A DNA stretch of 64,000 bases from Candidatus Melainabacteria bacterium (GTDB taxonomy: Bacteria > Cyanobacteriota > Vampirovibrionia > Obscuribacterales > Obscuribacteraceae). The notes beneath the pieces were generated by a model that ran no database searches, had not been told where the DNA came from, and saw only the letters and a list, made by a program, of their open reading frames with translations. Shown here in pieces: positions 50,311-59,886 of the stretch. Each line of letters begins with the position of its first letter. Position 1 is the stretch's first letter. Position numbers and translations under genes: made by a program. The stretch lies in the NCBI GenBank assembly GCA_016212515.1, contig JACRFZ010000019.1:1-64000 (forward strand). Direction: 5' to 3'.

Positions 50311-51210
50311 TTGGCCATTGTCAAAAGAGTTTTTCTATTCCTGCTTACGAACTTTCTGGTCATCACCACCTGCTCGATCTTCTTTTATGTCTTCGGTATC
50401 GGCAATTATTTAACGCAATACGGCATCGACTATGTGGGCCTGGCTCTCTTCTCGCTTATCTACGGCATGACCGGCTCCATAATCTCACTGTGGATGTCCA
50501 GAGCCATAGCCAAGTGGAGCTACGGCGTGCAACTCATCGACGAGAGACAGCCGGACCCGGCCCTGCGCTCAATCATGACCATGGTGCACGACCTGAGCCG
50601 CAAAGCAGGACTGACCAAGATGCCGGAAGTAGGCATCTACACAAGCCCGGAACTGAATGCCTTCGCCACGGGACCCACTAAATCGAGAGCACTGGTGGCC
50701 GTCTCGACAGGGCTACTGGAGCGCATGAACCGTGAGGAAGTGGAAGGAGTACTTGGTCACGAGATAAGCCATATTGCCAATGGTGATATGGTCACCATGA
50801 CTCTCTTGCAGGGTATCGTCAACGCCTTCGCCATCTTCTTATCGCGAGCGGTGGCATATGCCGTCACCCGCAACCGAGACGAGAATTCAAATAACAGCCT
50901 GGCTTACTTCATCGTCAGCTTCGTGCTGCAAACAGTCTTCTTGCTGCTCGGGGCGATTGTGGTGAATTGGTTCTCCAGGCAAAGAGAATTCCGGGCCGAC
51001 GCCGGTGGAGCCTCCCTGGCCGGGAAACAAGCCATGATTGGTGCTCTTAAACGCCTGCAGAGCAACTACGAAACGCTGCGGGCCGAAAGCGGCAGCATGG
51101 CCACCATGAAAATTTCAAATCGCCCGGCAGGACTTTTCGGTAAGCTCTTCTCCAGCCATCCGCCCCTGGAAGAAAGAATTGCCGCTCTCTCCGCCGCAAG
51201 GCAGGGCTGA
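50311..51210 (+). CDS. htpX: HtpX-type membrane zinc metalloprotease
   Basis: This 299-residue heat-shock-type protease has a TTG start supported by AAAGGAGGAG eight bases upstream. It has two N-terminal membrane segments (VFLFLLTNFLVITTCSIFFY and ALFSLIYGMTGSIISLW), the zinc site GHEISHIANGDM with a third ligand in SRQREFRADAGGASLAG, then two more hydrophobic segments. HtpX removes misfolded membrane proteins, complementing FtsH. Both are in this window. Confidence 0.95.
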   Translation: MAIVKRVFLFLLTNFLVITTCSIFFYVFGIGNYLTQYGIDYVGLALFSLIYGMTGSIISLWMSRAIAKWSYGVQLIDERQPDPALRSIMTMVHDLSRKAGLTKMPEVGIYTSPELNAFATGPTKSRALVAVSTGLLERMNREEVEGVLGHEISHIANGDMVTMTLLQGIVNAFAIFLSRAVAYAVTRNRDENSNNSLAYFIVSFVLQTVFLLLGAIVVNWFSRQREFRADAGGASLAGKQAMIGALKRLQSNYETLRAESGSMATMKISNRPAGLFGKLFSSHPPLEERIAALSAARQG

Positions 51211-51230
51211 ACAGCCCAGAAGGTCAAAAC

Positions 51231-52001
51231 CTAATTATTGTCATCGTCCTCGGGACGGGCAGTACCGATGAAACCTAATTTGCTGTTGACGGCGTCATAG
51301 CCGCCATCCATTCCTGGCTTCATGGTCGTAATGGTTTTATCAGGGCGATATAACACTAAATTGCGACCATCTTGAACAAGCTTGCCGCGCGCGCCATTGG
51401 GATAACCAATCACCCAGGAACCGCGAGAAAGAGGAGCGCAAATCGTACCATCTAGGTAGCTGCCTTCCACCTTGGCGCTGCCGTCCGGAAAGCGAGTAAC
51501 AATGGCCGAACTGCCATCAACTATGCGCAACTCAAAAGCTTCATAAGGCTTCTTGGGATCTGGCTTGGTCACATAAGGGTCGATATCTTGGGCGGAGAAA
51601 ACAAAGATTGAATCTTTCACAAACATCGAGGCATCTGCGGCGAATTCACCGGCGATACCATGCACCATTTTGCGCAAGGGGCCGCGATGCTTCTCAGGCT
51701 TGCCCGGCTGGGCGGCCTCACAGGTCTGAAGGGGATCGGGATTGAGATTATGAAGCCCCTGCAACTCGCTGACAATTAAAGCATCTTGCCTGGCAGCGGC
51801 GGCGGCTGCCTGGGCCGCGGCGGAATCTGCCGCAGCACCGCCACTCTGTACGGACAAAGTGGGACTGGAGGCACCTGTGCCGGAGCCGACACCGGCTTGC
51901 GACAGCGCCGGCAGGCTCGAGGAAAGCAAAAGACCGGCGCTCAAAACAAAGGCGCCCAGAACACGGTGGCAAAGGTGACAGGATTTAGCTAATTCAGACA
52001 C
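51231..52001 (-). CDS. Secreted hypothetical protein with Ala-rich linker
   Basis: This 256-residue protein has a signal peptide (about 13-35), then an Ala/Gly/Ser-rich linker (about 36-75). A C-terminal beta-rich domain follows with FELRIVDGSSAIVTRFPDGS and RGSWVIGYPNGARGKLVQDG. These look like MORN-like or short beta-hairpin repeats (YPNG, FPDG). No catalytic motif is seen. It converges with htpX. Confidence 0.65.
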   Translation of the reverse strand: MSELAKSCHLCHRVLGAFVLSAGLLLSSSLPALSQAGVGSGTGASSPTLSVQSGGAAADSAAAQAAAAAARQDALIVSELQGLHNLNPDPLQTCEAAQPGKPEKHRGPLRKMVHGIAGEFAADASMFVKDSIFVFSAQDIDPYVTKPDPKKPYEAFELRIVDGSSAIVTRFPDGSAKVEGSYLDGTICAPLSRGSWVIGYPNGARGKLVQDGRNLVLYRPDKTITTMKPGMDGGYDAVNSKLGFIGTARPEDDDNN

Positions 52002-52196
52002 AACTTGGATCTCTCAATTAAGAAGTGGAGGCAGCGCTTAAATTGCTGCCAAGCCCCAGAATAACACCAGACTTAGGCGGATCAGCAATAGTAAAGTGCT
52101 AATATCAGAGGTAGTTAAGCTCGCCCGGGATGTCACGAGGCGCAGCAGACTGACAACTCTTGCCAGCGGAAAGAATTAACAACCAGGGCTAAAGCA

Positions 52197-53654
52197 TTGC
52201 CACAGTTACCTCTTAAGACAATCGCCCTGACCTTAACCCTTAGCGCTCTAAGTTCGGCATATTTCTTAAAGCCTGCCAGTGCTCAGGATTCCAGGCAAAA
52301 AAGCAGGGGAAGCGATGCCAATTCCAGAGGCCGGGCTAAAACCGTCAGGCTGAGCCCGGAGGCTGAACAGCACTTCCGCCATGGTCAAAATCTGCTAAGG
52401 ACCATGCAACTGCAAGCAGCCATGAGGGAGTTCGACCAGGCCCTGAAACTGGCACCGGGCAACATTGGCATACTGGCAGCAAGAGGTGCCTGTCTGATGC
52501 GCCTGAAAGATTTCGAAGGGGCCTACAGAGACTTCAATGAAGCCCTTCTGGAAAGCCCTGGTCAGCCGGAGCTGCTCAGACTACGAGGTACGGCCAACAT
52601 GTGCCTCTGCGAGGCCGACAGAGCCATTGACGACCTCAGTCAGGCAATTGCGATAAAGCCCACAGCACAAGCCATTTTCAACCGAGCCACCTGCTATATA
52701 CAGACCGCCCAATATGAAAAAGCCATAGAAGACTATACGAATCTCATCAAGGGGCGAGCCAATCTCTACGCTTCGCTCTTTCAGAGGGGCCGGGTTTATT
52801 ACCTCCTTGATGAATACGACAAAGCCATAGTCGACTTCTCGGCCGTTATCAAAGCCGATCCAGACTCTGCTCTCAAGTGCTATATCTGCAGAGGGCGGGC
52901 TTTTGCCGCAAAAGGAAGGACGGATCTGGCCCTTGCCGATTTGAGAAAGGCAGTGCTGCTCGATGATGACTACGCGGAAAGTTTCTATGCACCGGCAGTG
53001 GAATCTCTCATAGAAAGCGATGCCAGAGCAGAAGAGTTAGCCCCTGCGGAGAACCAAAGAAGCGGCACCACCAAACTAAAATCGCTCAGTTCAAAGCAAA
53101 GCCCCAGTAATCAAGAAGCCGGCGACAAGTATCTGGCAGAAGCTCTGGCGCTGAAAGAGAAGAAACAATTGGCGCGCGCCCTGGCTACTTGCGATTTAGC
53201 ACTGAAGGCCAATGGAAGAAGCACTACCGCCCATGTGCTGAAGGGCAAAATACTAATGGACAGCGGCAATTACAAGGCCGCTCTCGCTTGTTTCAATCAG
53301 GCCTGGACAATGGACAACCTCAATGTAGACGCAGTTAGAGGCAGAGCTGAAGCGAATTCAGCCCTTGGTCTCCCGCAGCGAACCCTGGCGGATCTGGGCA
53401 AACTGGTCCTGGCCAGTCCGGATGATCCGGAGCTGAGATACAGACAAGCCGAGATTTTCGACAAACTCAAACGCCGAAAAGAGGCCCTCACAGGCTACCT
53501 CAAATGCCTGCAATTGGATGGCAGGAAGGAGCTACTTAAGGACAAACTGGGCAAGGATAAAGAAGCCTATTTCCGCATCGCCCAGGCCACACAGGCACTT
53601 TCAGCTGAGCAAAGGCGAAAGGCATCAGCGCGAATCGAAATCCTTAAACACTGA
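52197..53654 (+). CDS. Exported TPR protein
   Basis: This is a 485-residue protein. A TTG start with AGGG upstream opens a signal peptide (about 1-28). The rest is TPR units across about 55-260 and 325-480 (LQAAMREFDQALKLAPGNIG, DFEGAYRDFNEALLESPG, QYEKAIEDYTNLIKG, EYDKAIVDFSAVIKADPD and others). A Ser/Lys linker lies between. It is a scaffold with no enzyme motif. A second TPR gene follows. Confidence 0.85.
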   Translation: MPQLPLKTIALTLTLSALSSAYFLKPASAQDSRQKSRGSDANSRGRAKTVRLSPEAEQHFRHGQNLLRTMQLQAAMREFDQALKLAPGNIGILAARGACLMRLKDFEGAYRDFNEALLESPGQPELLRLRGTANMCLCEADRAIDDLSQAIAIKPTAQAIFNRATCYIQTAQYEKAIEDYTNLIKGRANLYASLFQRGRVYYLLDEYDKAIVDFSAVIKADPDSALKCYICRGRAFAAKGRTDLALADLRKAVLLDDDYAESFYAPAVESLIESDARAEELAPAENQRSGTTKLKSLSSKQSPSNQEAGDKYLAEALALKEKKQLARALATCDLALKANGRSTTAHVLKGKILMDSGNYKAALACFNQAWTMDNLNVDAVRGRAEANSALGLPQRTLADLGKLVLASPDDPELRYRQAEIFDKLKRRKEALTGYLKCLQLDGRKELLKDKLGKDKEAYFRIAQATQALSAEQRRKASARIEILKH

Positions 53655-53757
53655 TGCCAATCTGAATTTAGCGAAACGACAAATCGCTTCTAAGAGAGTA
53701 GAATTCCAGCTGCCCCCGAGGCTGGCTGTCCTCAATGTCGTAGAGAAGTCGAAGCAA

Positions 53758-55020
53758 ATGACCATAGAAACCAAGAGCAAATCTCAGAGAAACTGGACTG
53801 AGCAATTCGACTCAGCCCAGAAGCATAAACAAAACAGAAAATATAAGAAGGCCCTGCAAGCTCTGGAAGAAGCACTGGCTCTCGCTCGAAAACACAGTTT
53901 AACGGAAGAAACTTTTCTTTCCCTGAAGGCCCTTGCTGATGTGCAGCGGCTGAACGGTCACCTGAAACAAGCCGGCAGAGCGGAAGAAGAAGCCCTGGCT
54001 ATGAGCAGTCAGCTCTTCGCGGTGAGAGCTGCTTCAGGGGGCGAAACGGCACTGACAATCGCAGAGAGTAAAGATTTGCCCGAGGACGACCGGGAGAATG
54101 CAAATGACTTAAAATCGAACCGGCAGGCAAAGTCGAGCAAGAAGTCGGACAAAGACAAAAAACACGACAAAACCGAAAAAGTCGAAAAAGTCAAAAAAAG
54201 CGAAAAGACCGACAAAGGCAAGAAAGAAACAAAATCAGTAAAAGGCGAGACCGGTAAGAAGTCGGATAAAAAAGCGAAGTCCACTAAAGAAGAAACCAGG
54301 CAGAACGATAGTGCGGAAGACAAGAAATCCTGCCGCTATTATCTGGAAAAAGCAAACAGCATTAATGACTTTGAAGAACGGGCCGATTGTTTTCGCAAAG
54401 CCATCAAGGCCGGTCGCAAAGAAGTAGGCAAAGACTGGGAGAAGAAATACGCAGGCGTGCACTGGCTCGCTCTGGAAACACGGCCCATTATGCAGGCCAT
54501 GGCCTGTCTGGCGCGGGAGCTTAGATGGCTGGACGAACTCGACGAAGCCATTGAAATTTACGAAACCCTTCTGGCTCTGAATCCCAACGATAATCAGGGA
54601 GTGCGATATGACCTGGCGCCCTGCCTCTTTGAAGCGGGCAAATACGAAGCACTTGAAGCCCACCTGCGCAAATATGGCAGCGAGTCTGCCGCTATTTTTC
54701 TCTACACGAGAGCGCTCTATCTCTTCCAGAAAACCGGTAACAGCAAGGAAGCAAGGGATGCGCTCCAGAGAGCATTCAAGCGCAACGCCTATGTTCCAAT
54801 CTTCCTTTCAGATGTTGTGGAAATGCCAGATGAAAGACCGTCTTTTATCGGTATCGGAGACGAGAACGAAGCCCTTTCTTACGTAATGGAATATTCCTAC
54901 CTCTGGGAACCGGAACAAACAGCCTGGCTGGCTAACACCCTGGAAAAGGATCTCTACAAATCATTTGCCGATGATCCCGAACTGGTAAGCGATGTTCTCA
55001 AGGAATTGAGACTGGAGTAG
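53758..55020 (+). CDS. TPR protein with Lys-rich linker
   Basis: About 420 residues from ATG 53758; the same frame is open further upstream, but that part overlaps the previous gene. The N-terminal TPR region (about 10-75) is followed by a very Lys/Glu/Ser-rich linker (about 115-190) with repeated KKSDK/EKVEKVKK-type blocks. A second helical TPR region lies at about 195-390. There is no signal peptide. The charged linker would be unfolded and could bind nucleic acid or acidic partners. Confidence 0.75.
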   Translation: MTIETKSKSQRNWTEQFDSAQKHKQNRKYKKALQALEEALALARKHSLTEETFLSLKALADVQRLNGHLKQAGRAEEEALAMSSQLFAVRAASGGETALTIAESKDLPEDDRENANDLKSNRQAKSSKKSDKDKKHDKTEKVEKVKKSEKTDKGKKETKSVKGETGKKSDKKAKSTKEETRQNDSAEDKKSCRYYLEKANSINDFEERADCFRKAIKAGRKEVGKDWEKKYAGVHWLALETRPIMQAMACLARELRWLDELDEAIEIYETLLALNPNDNQGVRYDLAPCLFEAGKYEALEAHLRKYGSESAAIFLYTRALYLFQKTGNSKEARDALQRAFKRNAYVPIFLSDVVEMPDERPSFIGIGDENEALSYVMEYSYLWEPEQTAWLANTLEKDLYKSFADDPELVSDVLKELRLE

Positions 55021-55063
55021 CCGCTCAATTAGCGCAATATACCGAAAGAAAGGCAGAACTAGA

Positions 55064-57316
55064 ATGCATCGACAAAAGGCGGTCAGCGCTCTATTTAGTT
55101 TGCTAATGCTGCAAACGGTTATGCCTGTTCTGACCCCTCTGCCGGTTGCCGCGGCTGACAGACTGGATAGCCCCAGGCTGGTGCTCAAGAACAACTCTCA
55201 CTTCCTGGTACTCGGTCCGGATGGAACCATGACGCTGCCGGGGGCGGCAAGTCGCTCCCTGCCCTATGGCCTGTACAAAGATGATACCCGCTATCTGTGC
55301 GGGCTCAGCCTGAAAATAGATGGTCTGGCACCGACACTGGTAAGTGCCGACACCGACCAGGGCTATTGCGGTCAGTTCACCTACCGGGCAGGCAAAGCAA
55401 ATCAAAAGTCAGCAACGGAGCTTTTGCTCGAACGAGAGGTGGTCATTCAAGACGGGCTCAGCGAGAAAATCACAATCAAGAACGAGAGCAGCAAACCAGC
55501 CTCATTCAAGCTGACTATGCAATTCGACTGTGATTTTAAAGACATGTTTGAAGTGCGGGGACAAAAGCGCAAAGCCAGAGGCAAATTCAAGAAGCTGGTG
55601 GAAGTCGTGAGAGAAGAAGACAAGCAAGCTTCCCTTCTAGCCCGGTACACCGGACTTGATGGCAAACTGATGAGCACCACTATCAAGCTGTCCGGTCTAA
55701 CCGCCGGTTTCAAGGATGGCACATTGCAACAGCAAGTAGAGATTCTGCCCCATGCTCAAATGCAGTTTGAGTGGCAGGCGAGAACCAATCTTGTGGGAAG
55801 TGGTGACAGGGAAGAAGGCGGCAACTCCCCCGCCGGCGCTTCAAGTTTCCTGGCCGCAAGAGAAAAGGCCGAACAAGAATACAAGTCATGGCAAGAGAAA
55901 ATAGCAACAATTGAATGCGATGATGCGGCGCTCAATAAGGTCTTCCAGCAAGCCCGCCGTGACCTCTTCCTCTTGAGTCTATCGACGGAAAGAGGACCGG
56001 CACTGGCAGCCGGTCTTCCCTGGTATGCCGTGCCCTTCGGACGGGATCAAATTGTCACAGCCAGGCAGATTCTGCCCTTCGCCCCAATGGTTGTGAGAGA
56101 TCTGATCAAGACCCTGGCCGCTTACCAGGGTAAAAAGGATGACCCTTACACGGAAGAAACCGCCGGTAAAATCATGCACGAGCTGCGCAGCGGTGAAATG
56201 GCTCGCACGAAAGAAATACCATTCATTCCTTATTATGGCACCATAGACGCCACGCCACTATGGCTGGTGCTGGTCGGCGAATACTTCGAAAGCACCGAAG
56301 ACGAAAAATTACTGCAAGACCTTAAGCCCAACATACAGGCAGCAATAGACTATCTAAAGCGCAACACGGAAAACGTATATCTGTACTACGGTGAAAAAGC
56401 AGACAACCATAAAAAAGCAGCCCTCACCAACCAGGCCTGGAAAGACTCCGGTGATTCAGTCATGCACAAAGACGGCTCACCAGCAAAGGCCCCAATAGCC
56501 ATATGCGAGGTGCAGGGTTATCTCTACCAGGCCTGGCAAACGGCGGCTAAACTTTCGAAAATTCTGAAAGACGAAAAGCAGTCTTCAGATCTGGAAAGCC
56601 GGGCCGCGAATTTGAAAAAACGCTTTCATCAAGACTTTGCTCTCGAATCCGAAAACTTCTTTGCACTGGCGAAAGATGCCACACCGGAAGGCTGTAAGGT
56701 GGTAGCTTCAAACGCCGGACACTTACTGGCCACCGGTATTCTTGAGAAGAAAGAAGAAGAAGCCGTGAGCAGGCGCTTAATGCAGTCCGATATGTTCAGT
56801 GGCTGGGGTATTCGAACCTTGAGTACGAAGGAAATGGCCTACGATGCCAAAAGCTATCATAACGGCTCCGTCTGGCCCCACGACAATGCCATGATTGTTA
56901 GCGGCATGAGCCAGGTAAGCGAAGCCGCCAAGTCTGAAATGGCCCTGAAAGTGATAGCGGCACTTATGGAAGTAGCCCGCACCAGTAAAGACAGCCGGCT
57001 ACCGGAACTCTTCTGCGGTTATGAGAGAGTGGCCAACCAGCCCCCCGTTCCCTACCCGGTTTCTTGTGTACCGCAAGCCTGGTGCGTCGGCAGTATTTAT
57101 CAAATGGTACAAGCAATGAGCGGCTTGAGTATCTCCAGGGGCGATATCGAAGGTGAAGACGAAATGCAGGCCCGCTGCCGAGATCCTCAATTACCGCCCG
57201 GTTTGAACAAGCTTGAGATTCGCAATTTGAAGGTGGGCAAACAGCCGGTTGATTTAATTCTTGAAAGAGACGAAGATGGCAAAGTGCACGCCAGCGTCAA
57301 AAGCACCGTGCAATAG
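55064..57316 (+). CDS. Exported amylo-alpha-1,6-glucosidase-type glycoside hydrolase
   Basis: This 750-residue protein has a signal peptide (about 1-32), which is unusual because glycogen debranching enzymes are cytoplasmic. An N-terminal beta-sandwich domain (about 40-280: FLVLGPDGTMTLPG, GLYKDDTRYLCGLSLKIDG) precedes an (alpha/alpha)6 barrel with GLPWYAVPFGRDQIVTARQIL, ATPLWLVLVGEYF, YHNGSVWPHDNAMIVSGM and ELFCGY. These are the landmarks of the GDE C-terminal/GH63-like catalytic domain. It may act on an extracytoplasmic glucan or oligosaccharide. It is preceded by two TPR genes. Confidence 0.85.
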   Translation: MHRQKAVSALFSLLMLQTVMPVLTPLPVAAADRLDSPRLVLKNNSHFLVLGPDGTMTLPGAASRSLPYGLYKDDTRYLCGLSLKIDGLAPTLVSADTDQGYCGQFTYRAGKANQKSATELLLEREVVIQDGLSEKITIKNESSKPASFKLTMQFDCDFKDMFEVRGQKRKARGKFKKLVEVVREEDKQASLLARYTGLDGKLMSTTIKLSGLTAGFKDGTLQQQVEILPHAQMQFEWQARTNLVGSGDREEGGNSPAGASSFLAAREKAEQEYKSWQEKIATIECDDAALNKVFQQARRDLFLLSLSTERGPALAAGLPWYAVPFGRDQIVTARQILPFAPMVVRDLIKTLAAYQGKKDDPYTEETAGKIMHELRSGEMARTKEIPFIPYYGTIDATPLWLVLVGEYFESTEDEKLLQDLKPNIQAAIDYLKRNTENVYLYYGEKADNHKKAALTNQAWKDSGDSVMHKDGSPAKAPIAICEVQGYLYQAWQTAAKLSKILKDEKQSSDLESRAANLKKRFHQDFALESENFFALAKDATPEGCKVVASNAGHLLATGILEKKEEEAVSRRLMQSDMFSGWGIRTLSTKEMAYDAKSYHNGSVWPHDNAMIVSGMSQVSEAAKSEMALKVIAALMEVARTSKDSRLPELFCGYERVANQPPVPYPVSCVPQAWCVGSIYQMVQAMSGLSISRGDIEGEDEMQARCRDPQLPPGLNKLEIRNLKVGKQPVDLILERDEDGKVHASVKSTVQ

Positions 57317-57354
57317 AAGCCTACAGCACCGGCATTTTTGAGCGAATTCAGGAA

Positions 57355-57687
57355 CTAGGCCACAAGCATTTCCTGCAAAAGCGTTTGCACGCGCTTGTAG
57401 CCATTCTCGTCACCGATGCGCCGGTAAAATTCAGCCAGCGACAAGTAGGAAACAGCGCGCGGCGCCTGCTGCCAACCGAAGTACTCGGTACTCTCGCACA
57501 GGGCCTGGCGATAGCCGGTCTGGACAGTTTCAAGATGCCCCGCAAGCGCCGCCTCTTTCATGCGCCCAACCAGTTCCAGAAGATAAGCGAAGTTACTGGT
57601 CCCAAAGAGTTTACCGCCGGGAACATGGACCCTATCATCAGGCTCGGTGCCGAAGTATCTCATATGCGCCTCACAAAAATTGACCAC
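57355..57687 (-). CDS. Small hypothetical protein
   Basis: This 110-residue protein has no signal peptide. It looks mostly helical, with a TPR-like end (AVSYLSLAEFYRRIGDENGYKRV). I recognise no family. It lies alone between two plus-strand genes. Confidence 0.45.
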   Translation of the reverse strand: MVNFCEAHMRYFGTEPDDRVHVPGGKLFGTSNFAYLLELVGRMKEAALAGHLETVQTGYRQALCESTEYFGWQQAPRAVSYLSLAEFYRRIGDENGYKRVQTLLQEMLVA

Positions 57688-57802
57688 ACTTTCATACTAA
57701 ACAGGCTCCGTGAAGGATCAGTGAAGGTAGCATGAATTCTGCGTGAAGCCGGGGTAAAATGTCCCTTTTAATAAATATCCCTTTCAATGCGACACCAAAC
57801 TC

Positions 57803-58681
57803 TTGCCTGAAACTTCCCATTCCAATAACCTGCGCAGTGGCAATACTCTTTCTTCAAATTTGCCGACGGTTTCGGTGCGACAAACTGCATTCGCCCTGCC
57901 GGTTTTCATAGTTCTACTACTGTCTCTGTTCTCAGCGGAGAGCCTGGCTGCCGCCGAGCTAAAGAGCCGGTCCGAAAAGAACCCCGGCAGCGTAAAACCG
58001 GCAGACGCCGGAGCCAGGCCCTTCGATGTGGAAACACATATCAAAAGGCGTTTCAAATCCAAAGAAGAAGCCTTGAGAGCGCTGGGGCAGCCGGTCAGGA
58101 AAAAATTGCAGACGGTCTTCCAGACCCGCAATCTTGCCTATCCTCCCGTCAGTCTTACGCTTGTGGGGCTCAAACAGGAGAAGAAACTGCTGGTTTATGC
58201 TCCGGACAGAGGCGGACGGCAGACACTGCTCCTGACCTATCCGATTATCGGTCTGAGCGGCGTCAGCGGTCCCAAACTGAAAGAGGGAGACAAACAAGTT
58301 CCCGAAGGCTTCTATGACATCAGTGGCTTCCGCACCGATGTCATCGCCTACATGGCTCTTAAAGTGGCCTACCCCAATGCCGAAGATCGCCTTCATGCAA
58401 GAAGTGAAAAACGCAGCAATCTAGGTAGCGACATTCTAATTCATGGCTCCCGCTGGTCCACGGGTTGCCTGGCTATGGGAAATCCGGCCATTGAAGAGCT
58501 TTTCGTGCTTGTAGCCGATACCGGTGAAAAGAAAGCCCGCCTTGTCCTTTGCCCCTGCAATCTCCTGCAGCGAAAGCCCCAAATAGACTACAAGAAGCAA
58601 CCTCCATGGGTACCGACCCTTCACAGAAGACTGACTGAAGAACTGCGCAAATATCCGCCTGCAGTTTTGACTCTTAATTAG
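57803..58681 (+). CDS. L,D-transpeptidase (YkuD family, YafK-like), exported
   Basis: This 292-residue protein starts with TTG. A signal or anchor segment (ALPVFIVLLLSLFSAESLA) is followed by a YkuD domain at about 115-260. The catalytic site is DILIHGSRWSTGCLAMGNPAI, with His and Cys in the HG-x(5)-S-x-GC pattern. The layout is of the YafK (DpaA) type, whose E. coli member removes Lpp from peptidoglycan. It is convergent with the arfB-like gene. Confidence 0.87.
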   Translation: MPETSHSNNLRSGNTLSSNLPTVSVRQTAFALPVFIVLLLSLFSAESLAAAELKSRSEKNPGSVKPADAGARPFDVETHIKRRFKSKEEALRALGQPVRKKLQTVFQTRNLAYPPVSLTLVGLKQEKKLLVYAPDRGGRQTLLLTYPIIGLSGVSGPKLKEGDKQVPEGFYDISGFRTDVIAYMALKVAYPNAEDRLHARSEKRSNLGSDILIHGSRWSTGCLAMGNPAIEELFVLVADTGEKKARLVLCPCNLLQRKPQIDYKKQPPWVPTLHRRLTEELRKYPPAVLTLN

Positions 58682-58708
58682 AACAAGAAAGTAAGGTCAG
58701 GCAAACCG

Positions 58709-59131
58709 TCAATCATCAAAGGAAGGTCTCTGCCGCCCTCGCTTTTTGTTTCCCTGGGCTTGCTTGGACTCTATTCTGCGAATTTTTGCCCCGAGAGTGG
58801 GCTTAGTGGCAAAGCGAAGAGTGGGAGGCGTGGCCACCTCGGTAAGCATCTGTTCAAGTTTGGCCAGGCAATCTTCCGTGTTGCGCTTCTGGTCCCTGTA
58901 TTTCTGACTGGTAATGATTAGCTCGCCGGCTTCGGTGAGGCGCCCACCATACTTTTCCAGAAAGCGCTTACGAACATCAACAGGCAGGACCGTGCTGTTC
59001 AGTACAGCCCACCTCAAGATGGCTTTGCTACTCACTTTGTTGACATTCTGGCCGCCCGGGCCGCCGCTGCGAGCGTAGGAAAACTCAAACTCACTGAGTG
59101 GAATTCTAATTCTGGTGCCGATGGAAATCAT
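58709..59131 (-). CDS. arfB: Peptidyl-tRNA hydrolase ArfB (YaeJ)
   Basis: This 140-residue release-factor-like protein rescues stalled ribosomes. It has SGGPGGQNVNKVSSKAILRW, with the GGQ that reaches the peptidyl-transfer centre. The basic tail (KKRGRQRPSFDD) is typical of ArfB/ICT1, for entry into the empty mRNA channel. Length fits the family. Confidence 0.93.
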   Translation of the reverse strand: MISIGTRIRIPLSEFEFSYARSGGPGGQNVNKVSSKAILRWAVLNSTVLPVDVRKRFLEKYGGRLTEAGELIITSQKYRDQKRNTEDCLAKLEQMLTEVATPPTLRFATKPTLGAKIRRIESKQAQGNKKRGRQRPSFDD

Positions 59132-59181
59132 TGGCCAATTCTAGCCCAAACTTCCCCTGAACGGATGAACAGTTTGGCTCT

Positions 59182-59712
59182 TCAGCTTTGCTCCTGGGGC
59201 GGTCGGGGTAGGGCCAGTCCGGAAATTACCTCTACGCCGCTCAATTTCTTGAACTGCGAAGGAGCTAGTATTACTTTCGAGCTGCGATTACCACCGCCGG
59301 CAATCACTTGCGGCTGCTCCATCACCGCCAGATCCACATAAATGGGCATGGGTGGCAAGCCGAAAGGCGCCACTCCGCCAATTTGCATGCCCGTGAGGCG
59401 CACAGTCTCTTCGCCAGTGGCGAAAGAGACTTTCTTGCCGTCCATCAGGCGCCGCACGCACTTGTTCACATCCAGCCTGGTAGTGGCGAGCACTACGCAG
59501 CAGGCATAGCGCACCGGTTTATCCTTGGCGGCCACGATAATGGCGTTTGCAGCCTGGGCCGGCGAAAACTCATATCGCTGGCAAAAGACCATGGTATCGG
59601 CCAGGTCCGGATCACAGGGGAAGGCGCGATACTCGATACAAGCCTCCTTAAGAGCCACTTCTACAATGGGGTGGAGGCAACGAACCTCCCCATTAATTAG
59701 TCCTTCGTCCAT
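59182..59712 (-). CDS. YbaK/EbsC-type aminoacyl-tRNA deacylase
   Basis: About 176 residues from the ATG at 59712, which has GGGAGG just upstream; the longer frame up to 59853 overlaps the next gene's leader. The YbaK domain shows EYRAFPCDPDLADTMV, NAIIVAAKDKP, YACCVVLATTRLDVNKCVRR, the ATGEETVRLTGMQIGGVAPFGLP active-site block shown here in part, and VDLAVMEQPQVIAGGGNRS. Such proteins hydrolyse mischarged tRNA. The exact tRNA is not predictable. Confidence 0.88.
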   Translation of the reverse strand: MDEGLINGEVRCLHPIVEVALKEACIEYRAFPCDPDLADTMVFCQRYEFSPAQAANAIIVAAKDKPVRYACCVVLATTRLDVNKCVRRLMDGKKVSFATGEETVRLTGMQIGGVAPFGLPPMPIYVDLAVMEQPQVIAGGGNRSSKVILAPSQFKKLSGVEVISGLALPRPPQEQS

Positions 59713-59886
59713 ACCGACCTCCCTTTCGGTTAATTTTATCGAGATAATCTCGGGGTATGTAGAATATTGGTTGAAGCAAAAACATGGCAGCCCTTCGCTA
59801 CGGCTATAAAAGGTAATTCCTGAAGGTAACGGTTCCGCAACAACCTGCACCATGATCGTTTGAAACTCTTTGAACGGAGAACGCGT

